Part shown: positions 47,445 to 61,707 of the stretch, in pieces
How the letters are laid out: every line of letters begins with the position of its first letter
How positions within the stretch are numbered: the stretch's first letter is position 1
Assembly: GCA_038496675.1 (NCBI GenBank)
Contig: CM076668.1
Location: 17,365,302-17,429,301, forward strand
Reading direction: 5' to 3'
Source: Rachycentron canadum
Taxonomy: Eukaryota > Chordata > Actinopteri > Carangiformes > Rachycentridae
Length of the DNA stretch: 64,000 nucleotides
Notes under the pieces: generated by a model
Told to the model about the DNA's origin: nothing
Databases searched by the model: none
What the model saw: the letters and a program-made list of their open reading frames with translations, nothing else
Translations under genes and position numbers: made by a program

Positions 47445-49532
47445 AGCGATGCCCTGGCCGCAGGCAACCTTCAACTTCAGCTCTGTGCTGATGGAAAGCG
47501 GTCAGCAGAAGTAGCCCACATCTACGGGGTAGTTGTTCTCTGGCCTGCTTTTATCACTGCATAGTGAGTTACAGAGAAACAGAGACCAGCCTCCTGTGAA
47601 GACACAGCTGAACCAGCTGGATGTTCGGTTGCGATAACATAGTAGTAAATACAAATATAAAACCACACTTCTCTGTACAACACAAACTGAACTGGCCTTT
47701 CAGAACATTTAATAACATGTAATTTTAGTGGAAGGGAAAGATGCTCCAGAGCTTTGAGGAGTATTTCTGGGCTGGAAATACAAACACTGCACAATAGGCT
47801 AAGTATAGATAAATAACCTACATGACACCGACTGCCCTTTTCTCTTCGAATAGAAAAACTTGCATGTGGCTGTAACAGCACTAAATATCTGCTCAGTTTT
47901 TTTGGACTAAAATGGCAGAAGTCACAGAAAAACAGACTCACAGCTGAGCGCCCCCCCCCTCTGGATAGCTGGGGGAAAAAAAGTCATTAACAGAGTCTGT
48001 ACATTAATCTTAGGTAAATTTCAGCCTGCTAAAAATAATGACACTAAAATGATAATGTGGAGTAATGTTTGCTGTGTTAGTCTGCGCCCGATTTCATGGC
48101 AGTAGCTGCAGAGGGAAAAAAAAATGTCAGTCTTTAGGATACATCATCAGGGAACCATTAACATCTGGGACTGAGAACGTGCGTTGCAGTGGGGATACGT
48201 GTGGGGGAACAAGTCAGACAATTATAAAGTCGCGAGGATTCATCCTTTAGGGACGAAGAATATTTGTGCCATTTCAAAGCAAACGTCCCTATGTTCTTCA
48301 TGTTATTTCGTTGTGTACATTGCCTTCAGCTCTTTATCTTGGCTGAAACCATAAACAAACTAGGGGAGGGTGCTGATAGAGGTCTGCAAATACAAACACT
48401 GCACATCAGGCTGAGTACAGACACATAAAAGAGGAGAGGAACAGACACTGCTCGCCTTTGAAAGTCTTGCATGTGGATGTGGCTGTGCAGAATATCACCA
48501 TATAGATGTTTCAGTGTCGCCTTGATAACAGACACACGCAGGCTTCTTGTATGACGCTTTTGAGGGAGTCCGCGACCGTCCTCCGGAGTGGATTAAGAGT
48601 GGACAGCGACTCTGGGCTGAAATGCAGCCAGGGTTTATCCTGGTCTCACCGAGGCAGAGGGAAATGGGGGGGGGGGGAAACTGAATACTTACTCGTGCTG
48701 TTGGCCTTCAGATCTCTGATCCAAAGTCATTACTTCTCATGCTCAGACTGGTCCGATAATTAGCTCCATGCCAAAGTCCGTCAGTCACCGTCAGTGCCTC
48801 TGCAGCAGCCTACAAGAGGGGTCAGTAGGTTACATTAAGAGCTCCTTATTTTCCATCTGAAGAGGCTGATCTTACTGGCCGTCAGACTTGGGCTGATTAA
48901 AAACCACTTCATTTAAAGTATTCAGCCCACCCTTCTGGTCTGTTCCCAGTGGGATTTGGCCAAAGGTGCTAATTCAAGGATGTGACTCATGGCTGTAGAT
49001 TACCTGCTAACCACCAATCACAAAGCCAATGTGCTGCTGTTCAGCTCTCATGGGTCTCTGTTTTGCTGTTTTTCTGCCCTTGTTAATCATGTTAATCATC
49101 AATTTTTTTTTTTTAACATTTTAACAACATGTTTAAATGGGATTTCTGCAAGCTCCTCCATGCCTGAAGCAGTTGTATAATGTACTTTGCTAATGAGTGC
49201 TGTTGATGCTGTTTTCCCTGAAACATGTTGCGCTGTGAAGTGAGCTTAGAGCATGTCAGTGATTTCACTCTCATGAAGAAATGGCCTCTTGGTCAGGTTT
49301 TTGTTTTGCAAATTATTAGATTGCTACCAAGGGCATCGTCCCGATCCAATGCAAGTCACAGGTTGGGTTCAGTTCCGTCGTCACGACCCACAATCACAGA
49401 CACACCCTTGAAGTGATTGTTTCATTTGTGTTTTTCGGCGCTGCATTGTGCCCAGCTGACCTTGCACTTGAGTAACTCCTGCAATGTGTCTAAATAGGGT
49501 GTGTTTGTGTGTGTTGGAGGTGAGAGTTGGCA

Positions 49533-49552
49533 GGGGGGGGGGGGGGGGGGGG
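49533..49552 (+). repeat. Poly(G) run of 20
   Basis: Twenty uninterrupted G, an extreme run for vertebrate unique DNA. It can fold as a G-quadruplex and is prone to sequencing error. Confidence 0.9.
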
Positions 49553-51119
49553 TTGACTGACGCAATCAGACTGAGAACATTGGCACTTTCGACTGAACAG
49601 AGGAAGTGTTTTTCTCTGCTGAATGAATTAACGTGCAGAAGCAAATGGGGATTGCAGCTGAAGCCGTTGCTGTTAGCACGACTCGCCCAATGCACTAGAT
49701 GATGATGCTACTCAACCTGGAAAACCACAAAGTCATGCATTATATTGTTAAAATGATGACACTAAATCATCCAAAAAACAAGCATTTGCAAGTCTCCGTT
49801 ATGCAACGTTATCTGCAGTTGGGGGTCCATGATATCCACCAAACTACTGTCATCAAACTGTCATTGCTTCCAAAACCATTAGATGTGATTATTTCTTGGT
49901 TCACCGATGCTAAGTTTAGGGTTTAATTAGGCTTAGGGAGAACTGCAGTACTCCCCAAGACTGGGGTTGGTGGAGTTTCCCTTTAAAGTGGTTCCAACAA
50001 ACCAGCTCCTGTCAGACAAGAGCAGTTATTCACGCATGAAGTCCTTGTCGTCAAATGCAAATGCACTGAGTATAATTTTTGGCATTCAAACAAACTACTG
50101 TCATTTCTGTTGTGAGGACAGTCGATGGCCTGGATGTGCACTCTATGTTGTTTCCTTCCCTGAAACCTGACTGTCCTTGTAGACTTGACTCTGAGAAGTG
50201 GAGCTGTCATCATGCTGAGAGCGACATAATGTAACAACACTGGGCAGAACACACTGTTCTCCTTACACAAAAATATCATTGTCTTCATCTTTTTTAGTGA
50301 ACAAGGTCTTTTCAGAGCTGGTCTTGATATAACAAAGCACCAAAACATTTCAAAAATCCTCTGTCAGCCAACAAAGCTAAAGACAGGACATTATACCAAT
50401 CGCTCAGGTTTTTCACTTTGTTTTGAAAGCATAGCCTTGGCTTTTTCAGCTCTGTGAGTGAAGTAGTTTTTTTTTCTTTTTCAAGACTGGACTGAAAGCC
50501 GAGGGTTAACTGTACATCAGCTGCATCAGGACGGCACAGACAGCGAATACTTGTCTGCTCCCTTGATCATGATGTTTCCTCAGTCTGGACCAGATGTTCT
50601 GGCACTGATGGTGTTAGCGATCATTCTCACCTGTGTCACAAGGAAACGGGTTTAGCATAAATGAATAACCTCTGATGAATTAGTATTGAACTAAGTGTCA
50701 AGTGAAATAATCACATTAAATGGCTCTAACTGGGAGCTCCGAGGCCCGTTGGGTGTAGAATAAATAAAGTCTTTATGATCAAACCAAACACTTAAACATT
50801 AACTGTGGTTTTTTTCAAACTGAGCCTTCCTTCTTTCTAATCAAAACCAGTTTCCTGTTGAATTATTCCTTTCACATTAGATGTAAATCACTGATTCATG
50901 AATCTTTCAAGACTTTAAAACCATCTTATCCCGCACTGCCTCTATCACATATTCTACAGCTGCTTGTTCCAGCTCTTTACTGGCCCAACACGACAGATTT
51001 TTATAGCCACACCATCCAATTTAAATGAAAGTGGTCTCGATGTCTGCATCGATTTTAGTAGCAGTTACACTAGTGGTGTGGCCACATCAGTCTCATGGTC
51101 AGTCTGTCCACCACTTCCG

Positions 51120-51480
51120 TTCAAAATGAAATATCTTAATTATTGGAAAGATTGGTATGAAATTTGGTGTAAGGTCTTCATGACGCCCAGAGAGTGAAGC
51201 TGCCTTTGGTGATCCCACCGATCTTGTCTGTAGCACCACTGTGAAGCTAATGGATGGACCACCCTGAAATTTGGTTCAGATTTTCATGTCCCCATGAGGA
51301 TTTTCAAGCCACATAATAATCTTTTGTCTAGATTATTAATTAAAATAATGACAATCCCCTCAACCTCAGCTACACTTTGTGTCTAGTGCTGTTTGCAAAT
51401 GCATGTTAAGATGCTAAAATAACGTGATATATTATACCTGCCATACATTAGCATGTTAGCATTCTCATTATGTGATGGGT
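51120..51480 (+). repeat. Percomorph dispersed repeat
   Basis: Phrases such as CCTGAAATTTGGTTCAGAT, TTCATGTCCCCATGAGGAT and TTAGCATGTTAGCATTCTCA match a repeat family very common in percomorph fish. This copy is diverged. It is the best taxonomic pointer in the window, though from memory. Confidence 0.55.
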
Positions 51481-52716
51481 CAGATTTAACCTGACATATT
51501 TAGTTTGAGTTCCCATTGGTTGGCTACTGTATATGTTAATCATATAAACGCAGAAATATGTTTACTCCTATTTTAAAAGTTTGATTTTAGCATCACAACG
51601 CTAATGCTATTTACAGTAAATTTTACAGTAAGTGGTTCACCCTGAAGTTGCATTAATAACCTGCTCTGTTCCCTCTACAAGCCTGATGATGCTGTAGTTT
51701 CCACTGAGCACCTGAGTGCCGGCTCAGACATGAGGATATGAGGTCATTTATCTCACTCCGCAGTATCATCACCGGTGGGCAGCACACATTACACCGAATC
51801 CACACACACACACGCACCGAGGAAGTGTCCTGCCTGGAAACAGAGCTAATAGCTAATAGCTAATTTATGCAAAACCTATTCCATTTTCCCCCAATGTCTT
51901 TGACACTTTTTCATACTCGTTTCCTGTGTTTCCCGCCTCTGGGTCTGCTCTCTGTGTGAATCTACACACTTATCCTATGATTATGTTCATATACATGAAA
52001 ATGGACGTTTATGTAAGCTACTTACAGACTGAATCACTAAATGAAGAGGCAGAGCAGAGGCTCTGCTGGCTGATGGAATATTCATAGATGGCTTTTAAGG
52101 GGCACAAGGGGTGAAGGAAGGGGGAGACAGAGAGGAAAGAGAGGGAGTCATACGCTTCTCTGCTCCCAACTTTCAAATGCCTCGTATAGCAGACTTTTCC
52201 ATTTCAGGCTGGTGTTTTGTGTGTGTGACATCTGCAAAATTAAAACTTTACTAACAATGATCATTCCGGGTGAAAACAGGAGATAATGACCATTTCCAAA
52301 AGATGCCAACCAGTCACGACTGGCGACTAAGACTGTTGACTGTATTTTCAATACAGCAAGTACCTAAATCCAATTAACCATAATGTGTCCTCAGGCTCAG
52401 TGACGTCAAAACAGAGACACGAGGCTCGTTTTGAAGCGTGGTTGGTAAACAGACGGTGTCAATCGCCTTTCATTTTGAATCCAAAAGAAGAGGACAGTCA
52501 GCCCGCTCCCCCGCAGCCTGGGGCTAACGTCCAGTCTGCACAAGCCAGGTTTCACTTATCAGGATTATGGTGGAGTGCAAAATGGTGCATGACCGGTTGC
52601 ACCTGGAGGACGATTCTGTGGCAAATCAAAGCTTTGATAATTTCAGGAGACAAAGGCTCAGAGGGCTCCTCCTCCATTACCTTCAGGAGATAACGAGGTT
52701 GAAAACCCTGGAGCCA

Positions 52717-52719
52717 AAA

Positions 52720-52749
<30 letters not shown>
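52717..52749 (+). repeat. (CA)n repeat
   Basis: About 16 CA units. Confidence 0.95.
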
Positions 52750-52754
<5 letters not shown>

Positions 52755-53096
52755 GACACAGACACACTCCTCATGCTCCACGTCCTCTCTATGCGTTCCC
52801 TCCATTTTTTTTCAACATGTCCTCTTCTCTTTGATGTTGCTGCCATTCAACGTGAACCCTGTAGCTCAGGTTTAAATGATTTTCCCCCTACAACTTGGGT
52901 CTTATTTGTATAGTTTTGGTTAAGGTTTCTGGATAATGTTATATAAGTAATCCAACACGTTTTAAATGAACCTCCACGTCAATCTTCCACCAACTTGACT
53001 CATTTTCAGACTAAGCCTGCTGTAGCTGTGCACACATATTATCATTGTTATAATTGTTTTCATTATCAATACATCGTGGTCCTTCCCCCTGTAGCC

Positions 53097-53275
53097 TCAC
53101 TCCTGATTTCCCTTCCCACTGTTGCCAAGTGCTCATAGTGGGACTTGTTGGGTCTCTGTGCTCAATGTTATGAAGAGTATGGTCCAGACCTGCTTTGCTC
53201 TGTTAGAAAATGCCTTGAGATAATGTATGTTGTGATTTGGCACAATATAAATAAGAACTGGCTTGATTTGATAGT
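53097..53275 (+). repeat. LINE 3'-tail-like repeat, copy 1
   Basis: The segment runs from CACTGTTGCCAAGTGCTC through TTGTTGGGTCTCTG to AAATGCCTTGAGATAATG and TGTGATTTGGCACAATATAA. This is the 3' end of a common fish non-LTR element, related to the copy at 56,520. Confidence 0.6.
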
Positions 53276-54248
53276 TTTCCTGTCAATTCTGTCTCTTAAA
53301 AGTGGTTTAGATTGAACATTGCTAACACATAGTGATGACAAACTACAACCCACAATGTTTTCTTTTCAGAAATAGTTCGACATTTTTGTAAATATGTGTT
53401 GCCTTTGTGAATAAGTGTAAAGTGTGTAGATTTAAGGCTGCTGGAAGGCAGATCTAGCTGTTCCCTTGATTGTTTCCAGCTAAGCTAAGCTAACCGTTTC
53501 CTACCCACAGCTTTGTATTTGGTTACTGACATGAGTGGTTTTAGCTCTATTTCAAAAAATGTGGTCCCACAGGAGTAATAACATGTTATGACCCTGGGAA
53601 ATCTGATCAAAAGTAACTGCACAATGAAAATAAATGTTTTCACTCACCACAGTGTGGTGTCATTTAGCATCTCAACCTCTTTATTTTATATTTTTTTTTA
53701 TATAACTGTGGTGTAATATCTGTGGGCCCAGGCAGCGGCCACTGATTCTCTTTTTCCTCCTGCTTCAGAGAAAGCCACGGGCGGCCCACCTGCACCAAAG
53801 CTCTCCTCTCCATCAGAGGGCTTTTTGGCTTAAGATGAGTCACTTTGCCATATTCTTTCAGGGAAGAAAAGCCTCACCTCTTTCCGAACTCTGCTTCACT
53901 GCACTCAAAAGCAAACAACTAACTCACACCTCCCACTACCCATGTTCGAGAGCAACCCCACTGACTTGCACCAAACACTGCCGCGTCTTTGCACAGCGGT
54001 GCAGCAGGATTGCAATCACGAGAAATGTGGCTTTTGTTTGACATGGAACCTTGGGCACTGTGCGACATCCACAGGGTGATATAACAGGGTTGTAGGTGTG
54101 TTGCTTTTGTTGTTTGAGGACACCTGGTTGCTTAGGAGACTGAAGGAATGTGATGTAACTGCAGTGTAATGTGACCACTCACTCTTTCCGCCCAGTCAAG
54201 GCACTGTGCCGACTGTGGAGGCATAATGTAGAGTAATATGCACAGTCC

Positions 54249-54249
<1 letters not shown>

Positions 54250-54308
<59 letters not shown>

Positions 54309-54310
54309 GA
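54250..54310 (+). repeat. (TG)n repeat
   Basis: About 30 TG units with one TTTG interruption. Confidence 0.95.
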
Positions 54311-56519
54311 GAGCAGCTAAAAGTAGAGGGGCTGCAAAGAAACAACAGGGAGTTGAGTTATAGTAAAAAGAGAGAAAGGACCTCGTGAGTGACAATGGTG
54401 ATGTCCTGGTTCGAGAAAGAGGTAGAAAGTCCACTTCAGGCCTGGAGTCTTCATGCTCTCTTGGGATTCCCATGATTCTTTTTGTGTCTCAGAGAAACCA
54501 GGTTACCCACTTGCTTGCCACTCATTGCTGGACTGCCTCAGCTCCCTCTGGTGCACCTAAAAATAAATACTCACACTCTGAGAATGCCCCACCAGCGCTT
54601 TGTAAGAAAATGTCTCATTGTTGACATCTCAGAAAATGTTTGTCTATTTTAATTCAACTGCCGCTGTTCCTCTGCTTATGTTACATGAAATTCATAGACG
54701 AGGGACAGAGTCGGACGTATTGACGACACGTCACGTCTCTCAGAAGAAAGAAGGCCTGCTTCTGTCTGGAGTCAGACGTAACTAACAAACTGTCATCAGA
54801 TTGACTCCCAAGTATACAAAGAATAATTTCATCTGTGAGCTAATCTTTGTGTTTGCAGCAGGGCCAAGGCACCAGTGCATAGATTTCCAATAAATATGTA
54901 GCTGAAAATACAGTGAGAGACTGAGACTGAAAGAGAGAGGGAGAGAGAGGTGCAGACTACTGAGCAAGGAAGCACTTATTTATGTTTGTGTTCTGTCTAC
55001 TGCATCATTTTCTTTTGCAGAGAAGATTGAAGGTGGATTTTATTTGGGTCTACTCTTCAGTGACTTTGTAAGAGAGGACCCAGCTGCTTTGAATTTATGA
55101 CTTCTTACTTTTTGATGATGTGTGTTTTTGTGGGGCAACCACTAAAACCAAGTAAAGGACTTGCAAGAGTTGCTTGTGGACGTGCAGCTAGAAAACTGTA
55201 GGATGTGGTTGTGCGTGAACATGTGGATTTTATGACACATGTTCCAGCTGTTTATAGAAGTCTGTAATGAAATCAAGTGGTGCATGCAAGCAAATCCCCC
55301 AGGCTCACTCCATAAGACATGTAGCAACGTGTAAATATTTAAAAAATCTGCTTTGCAAATGTTTTATGAGGGAGAAAATCCATTTGACACTTTTGTTAAG
55401 AACACAACAACCTTTAACCTAATCGGCAGCAGAGCTAGATAAAAACGTAAAAGCTGACTCCCTATGTGATGAGACCGTGCACATCGTTTTATTTATGAGT
55501 CTACCCAGAGTTTTATGCATGTGGCCACAGGAAGATGCAAACTGAGGCGAAGGAAGGTGCAGATATATGTTTGAAATGTTTCAGCTGGGCTTCATCGCCC
55601 CTCTTCCCAAACTCAGAGAAAACAGTGAGGATCTGAACTGAAATAACAGACTGGACTGGAGTTACTACTCTGAGACCAGTCAGAGGGGAAACTGCAACAC
55701 AAACACTCACTCGCTTTTATATCACCGGCTAGCTTAAGGCTAACTTCTGCACAAACCTCAAATTCACCAAAATTAGCTCCTTTTTCGGTCTTAACTCACA
55801 TTAAAAGGGCGACAAAGACATAGATTAGGGAAAAAATGCACAAAAATACAATACAAAAATGAACACTACTGTGGACAGGTGTTATTTAATACACAAGTAC
55901 TAATACAGAATTAAGTTTGATGTTTGAGGGCTAGTATAAAAAAGGTGGGACATGTTGGTACATGTCAGCTACTTTATATTTGTCCAGATATTTGTAACTG
56001 ATGACAACAACAAACAAAAATGGCCAGTACGCCTGAAAAATGCTGCTAGTGTGTTGTAACTCTAGCCTCTAAGATTAGCCAGTCAACAGAGCTAATTCTG
56101 TGTCTGAACCTTTGAAACCACATAAAAAATTTAGTCATTGTTTTCTTCTATAAAAGTGTGTTTACTTTTCAAAATGTACTAAATGCTCATTTCGACTCAA
56201 CATGCTAACATGCTAATAAATGAATGCACAACGTTGGCTTTGGAGCAACAACACTGGGTTTTGTGGGAATTGCAACTGCCAACAATTGAAAATTATGCAC
56301 ATAGCTAACACTGTCAGTTTTTAATGGCTCAGTAAAAAATGAATAAATAAAATAAAATTCCTCAGTTAGAACTGGATGTAAACACAGGCAGGGCCAGATC
56401 AGGTAGAATATCAAAGGCTGAGCATCCAGGATAATGTCAACTGCTGCTAAATGTATTATCATTAATAATAATATTTATTACTGACACTGGCTGTCATTTT
56501 TACTATAATTTTACCCTGT

Positions 56520-56668
56520 TTCTCTCTCTTTAGTCTCCTCAGTCCAGATCTGCTCAAGGTTTCTGCCTCTTAAAAGCAAGTTTTACTCCATTTGCTCTAT
56601 TTGGAAAGCGCCTTGAGACAATTTCTATTGTGAATTGGAAGTACACAAATAAAAATTTAATTGAACTG
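56520..56668 (+). repeat. LINE 3'-tail-like repeat, copy 2
   Basis: A shorter relative of 53,097-53,275: AAGGTTTCTGCCTCTTAAAA, then GCGCCTTGAGACAATTTCTA and a final ACAAATAAAAATTTAATTG. It is in the same orientation as copy 1. Confidence 0.55.
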
Positions 56669-58554
56669 TCATTATTATTATTAAATGTCTTAATTCATCC
56701 AAAACATCTCAGCAAACACTTCAGTCTGTGCATCAAACCCATCTGCTCAGGGTCCAGGACTGTGTCCGAGCACATTGTGTTTCCTGCAGGAAAACCTTGG
56801 TAGCACTGTTGCCTGCGTGGGCTGCTGTCCATGGTGCTGAAAGCCAATAGAGATGAACTGTACACGAAGGGCAGAGACAATTAACTCATGGATCCTGGTG
56901 CAAATCAATAGACTCATATTGATAATTCAAGAGGACGTACAGTAGCTCCATACGCCTGATCATTTTTTCCCCACACAGGGACGAGCTGTCTTATGTAACG
57001 CTCCTCAAAAACAATGTTTTCTCAACATATTTGCCAGACTCTACATCTGGCAGGGATGAGCTGAACACAAAGAACTGTACAACACCACCTTTGCTGAGTT
57101 TCACAATTCATGTTAAAAACAATGTTCCTGCTCCCATATATCACCCTCTTTCATAAATGCTGCAGTCAAAGATCTTTTCTCCTTTATTGCAGCCAGACGA
57201 TAAAAGATAGCGAGAGGCGTTGCATGAGTGCAGAAGCTCGCTTTATACAGACAAAGAAGGAGAAGCTGGGAGCAGGCGGGAGTGTGTGGTTGAATGGTGT
57301 TTCTTCAGTTTAATGATGTATATACTATGTGTGAAGTGTGCGGAGACACATGAACTGGAACGTAGGGGTTCAATGCCCTAACAAATACGTTGTTGTGCTG
57401 GTGTTTGTGTGAAATAATTGGCAGCCGAATGCAGCCCTTGCACCTGTTTTTCCCCTCCTAAACAGAAAATGCAGCCTAGTCTGCAAAAACTCTCTCTTTC
57501 CATCCCTCGTTCCTCCCTTCTCTCCCTGTTCTATCTTTGTTCGCCCTGTCAGCTGTGCTGTAATCTACTTTAGTTGTTTGCTTTATCCTCCACAAGTGTT
57601 GCATGTCCCTAACTCCCCCAGGTCACTTGGTTACAGTACATTTCTTTCTTCTGTCACTTTTTTTTTTTTTTTTTTTAATTCTCTTCCCTTCCTGTCACTC
57701 TGCTGGCTGCATCTGCCTGGAAGTGTGGGTGCTGCCTGCTGGTGCATGCGTACCTCCTTCATTAACCACTGTGTGAGAGTGTAAGTGAGAGGGACACAGA
57801 CAGAGATGATCCATTTTAAACCATTTCATTGATCAGCCATATACACAAGGATGATATAGACACATATCTGAATCTGCTTGAGGGAAAAATATCTCTAAAT
57901 ATATTTTGGCTTGTAATCACGAGGCTGAGGGTAATTTTCATTTTGGTTTAATTCTCATCCATACTTTCAGTGCGCTCTGTGGAGTTAGGTCACTACTCAT
58001 GAATAGAGTCTCTGAACCTGTGAGGTTTGTTTCATGCTAAAAAAATAAGGTTTATCTGGCTGGATAATAACACAAACACATGGATGGGGTAGAAGTGAGA
58101 GAAATGTTTTGCTCACCATATCGCAGAGGCAGGACTGCGTCTTTGTTTTGCAAGTCATAAGAAAGTCGACCAGAGACTGGTTCAAGTCCTGAACTTTGTG
58201 TTTTGAGTCTATTTGCTTTTCAGTTGAACTATGACTCCAGCTGTGATGACCTTTGTGGACATGGTCAATCATATATATATTATATTACTAGAATTCAAAG
58301 ACCTGATTTTAGCTTGTAGATGCAGCCACTAGGTTTGTTCTGAAAATCTGAAATGTGGCATTGTGGCTAAGGTAGCATCTGTTACCTCCAGGGCTTCCAG
58401 AGTGCTACAGGTAATACTGCAACTACCAAGGATTCATTACTTTAACTTTAAATTCAGGCTGCACATTTAATTGAAATATAATGAAAATTGCAATTTGGCC
58501 AAGTGCAATAACAGGACTTGTAATTTTTTGATGAAAGTAAATTGAGTCACACCG

Positions 58555-58582
58555 GTGTGTGTGTGTGTGTGTGTGTGTGTGT
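58555..58582 (+). repeat. (TG)n repeat
   Basis: About 14 TG units. Confidence 0.95.
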
Positions 58583-58740
58583 ATCTGAGCTTTCTCACCA
58601 CTGTGCCAATGTGACATTCAGATTTACTCCAGGATCAGACTCCTCCCCTTTTCCCCTCAGACTTCAATAGTGTTGCTCCAGCACATTTCCTATGCTCCTT
58701 ACTCCTTCCTCCACCCCCTCACCATCTTTTGATTACTCTG

Positions 58741-58741
<1 letters not shown>

Positions 58742-58788
<47 letters not shown>

Positions 58789-58791
58789 NCA

Positions 58792-58846
<55 letters not shown>
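58742..58846 (+). repeat. (CA)n repeat containing one N
   Basis: About 50 CA units, with an unresolved base N at 58,789 followed by CAAT. This is the only ambiguous base seen and marks an uncertain assembly point. Confidence 0.95.
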
Positions 58847-58847
<1 letters not shown>

Positions 58848-59943
58848 TTCAGAGGATACACACCACACGTGTGCCTGTGCTGCTATTGTTTTTTAATAAA
58901 CACCTGGATTGAGCAGAGGTGTATCCATTGTGTGTAGCTGACGTCACGCACATGCTCACATCATGAGTCCTCCCACGATGCACTGCTCATGTTTATCATA
59001 TATTCTTTCAGATCCTCTTCTCCCTCGCACATCATCTTCTCTCTGGACTCGTCCAACAGCAGCAGCTCTGTTAATTAATCAGCAGCCACAGACTGTCTAT
59101 CAGCAGCGGGAGCCAATTAAACACTTGGTTATATTTTCTGTCTTTAGCAGGTTCTCATAGATCTTTATTTCCTGAAATAATGGAGGCCAGAGTTGGAATT
59201 AACGTCTTTATTATGTGGCTCCATCTGCAGTTTGCAATGGTTGGATAATTTCTGTCAGACATGATTGGATTTGAATTAGTTATATAATTTAGATTTGGAA
59301 TAAAGATCTGTTTTTATGTAATGAGAGGGTCTCTCTCTCCTAAAATAAGCCTTTTGTGTAGAAAACCACGTTGTGCTTTGCTGATGATGATGCATCTGTG
59401 TGGGTACGTCTGTTATGTGTGCTTTTTGTCTTGTGCATTTTCCATGCATTTGATGTCAGTGCATCTGATGCAGCTTAGCCTCTTCACGCGCAAGAGCAGT
59501 TAATTTGACTTCAATGGGGCTGAAATTGAAATCTAAAAATAAATAAATACGCAATTAACGTGATCTTAGCATCGCCGTCGTGTTTCTAGATGCTCTATTT
59601 GAATAATTTTTTCATTTCATGCATCTTTGGAAAAGCAACATTTTACACACACACACACATATATATATATATTAACATATATGTGTGTGAGTGTGAGCCA
59701 AACTGTGTGTGTCTGACTATCAGTCTGTCTTTTAGTCAGAGCATGACAGCAGAACAGACACATTGGAGGAGGATGTGATGTTCTGTGAAGCACACAAGCC
59801 TTTAGATGCTGGGGGAACAAGACAAAAGTGAAAGCCAAGTACGAGTCAGGGCCACTGGCACTGGAACGATTCGAGCTGCTCCAGCTGTCAAGGTCTCTGG
59901 CTGGCATTAATGTATGAATTTACCGTGAGGTGGAAGCTCAGAG

Positions 59944-59944
<1 letters not shown>

Positions 59945-60005
<61 letters not shown>
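59945..60005 (+). repeat. (TG)n repeat
   Basis: About 29 TG units. Confidence 0.95.
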
Positions 60006-60007
<2 letters not shown>

Positions 60008-61655
60008 ATCTGACTGATACTGCTTTCCACTTCAAGGTTGTGGAATCATAGCACGCTTTACCGTTTTGCATTTACAATGTCTTCCTCACCACCTGATCCT
60101 CCCTTGCAGCAGGTCATGAAAACACAGATGACAACTGACAGCATAAATAACACCACACAACCACAACCACACTGCTCTGTGTAATCATTGCAATCCGTTA
60201 ATGAATAAACCATAAGACTCAGAAGCCCACTGTACTTCATGTGATATCGCAAAGCTTCAGCACAAAACTAGAACTTTTTATCTTCAATGTGTTGATTAGT
60301 TTTCAGATTAGTCAGTTGATTCTATGGTTAATGAAAATCTGAGGATATTTACTTCCAGTCATGTAAAACAGATAAAAGTAGATGGAATACAAGCCTGTTT
60401 TAGCGTTTGTCATTCGCCTGTAATGTATTTATTGCTGACAGTTGTGGCCACAGTGGCTGCTGTTTAGCAAAGGTTATACAATCTTGTATTAAACAATTAA
60501 TTTATAATAAAATTGATGTCAATCAACTGGACAATTCATTGACAAATCTTTTCAGAGCTTCACTAAATTATAATCTTACTAATTCAGATGCGCACCACTG
60601 AGAGTTAGGTCTATATAGATATGTGCAGCCTTGAGTAAACTAATTTTCTCAGGTGAAATGAGAACTTTTTATTCTGAAATGAAACTTTAAAGCTGGATGA
60701 GCTGATTTTCGCAACCTCCTGGAAACAATGGAGCAAGAGTCAGCAAATTTGGGTGATAAATCTCAGTGGGCGACACCTTTCCCATGACACTCAGTCATCT
60801 GACCCGTTGTTATTAGAAGAAAAGTTGATTAGTGCAGCTTTAAATCTCTGTCTGACCTCCTGAGAGGCGGCCACTGCTCTCTCACTTTCTCCTCTCTATC
60901 CTGAGCGGCCATGTTTTCCCTCCGTCCTGCTGACTGCCCAACTGTGCATTGAGAGAAAGCGCCACACTCTCTTCCTTAATGCGCTCTGTAACAGCTGAGA
61001 CCAAATTACGAGCTTTATTTAAACTGGGAAACACACGAGTGCTTGTGCGTCATCGAACTCCCGTGTCAGCGTGTAACTGTATGCGAGTGTTGCATGTAAA
61101 CTACATGTGTCAGTGGCTGTGTGTGGCTGTGGATAATTGAGGAGGCAAAGCAAAGTTGAGTGTGGGCTTTAATTGCAACCAGAGGGGAAAAAAAGAAAAA
61201 GAGAGAGAAAGTCATTCTTATCTCAGCCACTCCATCTTTTTCTCTCTGGTCTTTGCTTCCAGGCTGCAGCTTAGCTCGACTTTGACTCATATTTCAGAGC
61301 GAGGGGATCCAAGTATTAGATTGGTTGTAGTAATAATGAGGAGATTAATGTCTTTTGTGGGGAAAGTTCTCATTCAAAGTCAAAACAGACTCCCCCACCT
61401 CCTCCTCCCCAACACTCAGGGGGGCTGTGATGAACTTTGCTGCTGAATACCAAGATGGATCAATGACAGAGCAAGAGAGGAAGGGATGAAGAGTGGGGGT
61501 GAGTGGGAATTGACGGTTCACTTCAGCTCCAGTTGGAAAGAAAGATGAGGGGAGCTGTGGAGAAAACAGAAAATGGAGACGAAAAAAATACGGCAACACA
61601 GCTCATTGTCTCCATCCTGCCCCTGCCATCAATCTCCCGAATGGCAGCTGCCTTA

Positions 61656-61657
<2 letters not shown>

Positions 61658-61699
<42 letters not shown>

Positions 61700-61707
61700 C
61701 ACACACA
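61658..61707 (+). repeat. (CA)n repeat
   Basis: About 24 CA units with one CG interruption. Confidence 0.95.
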
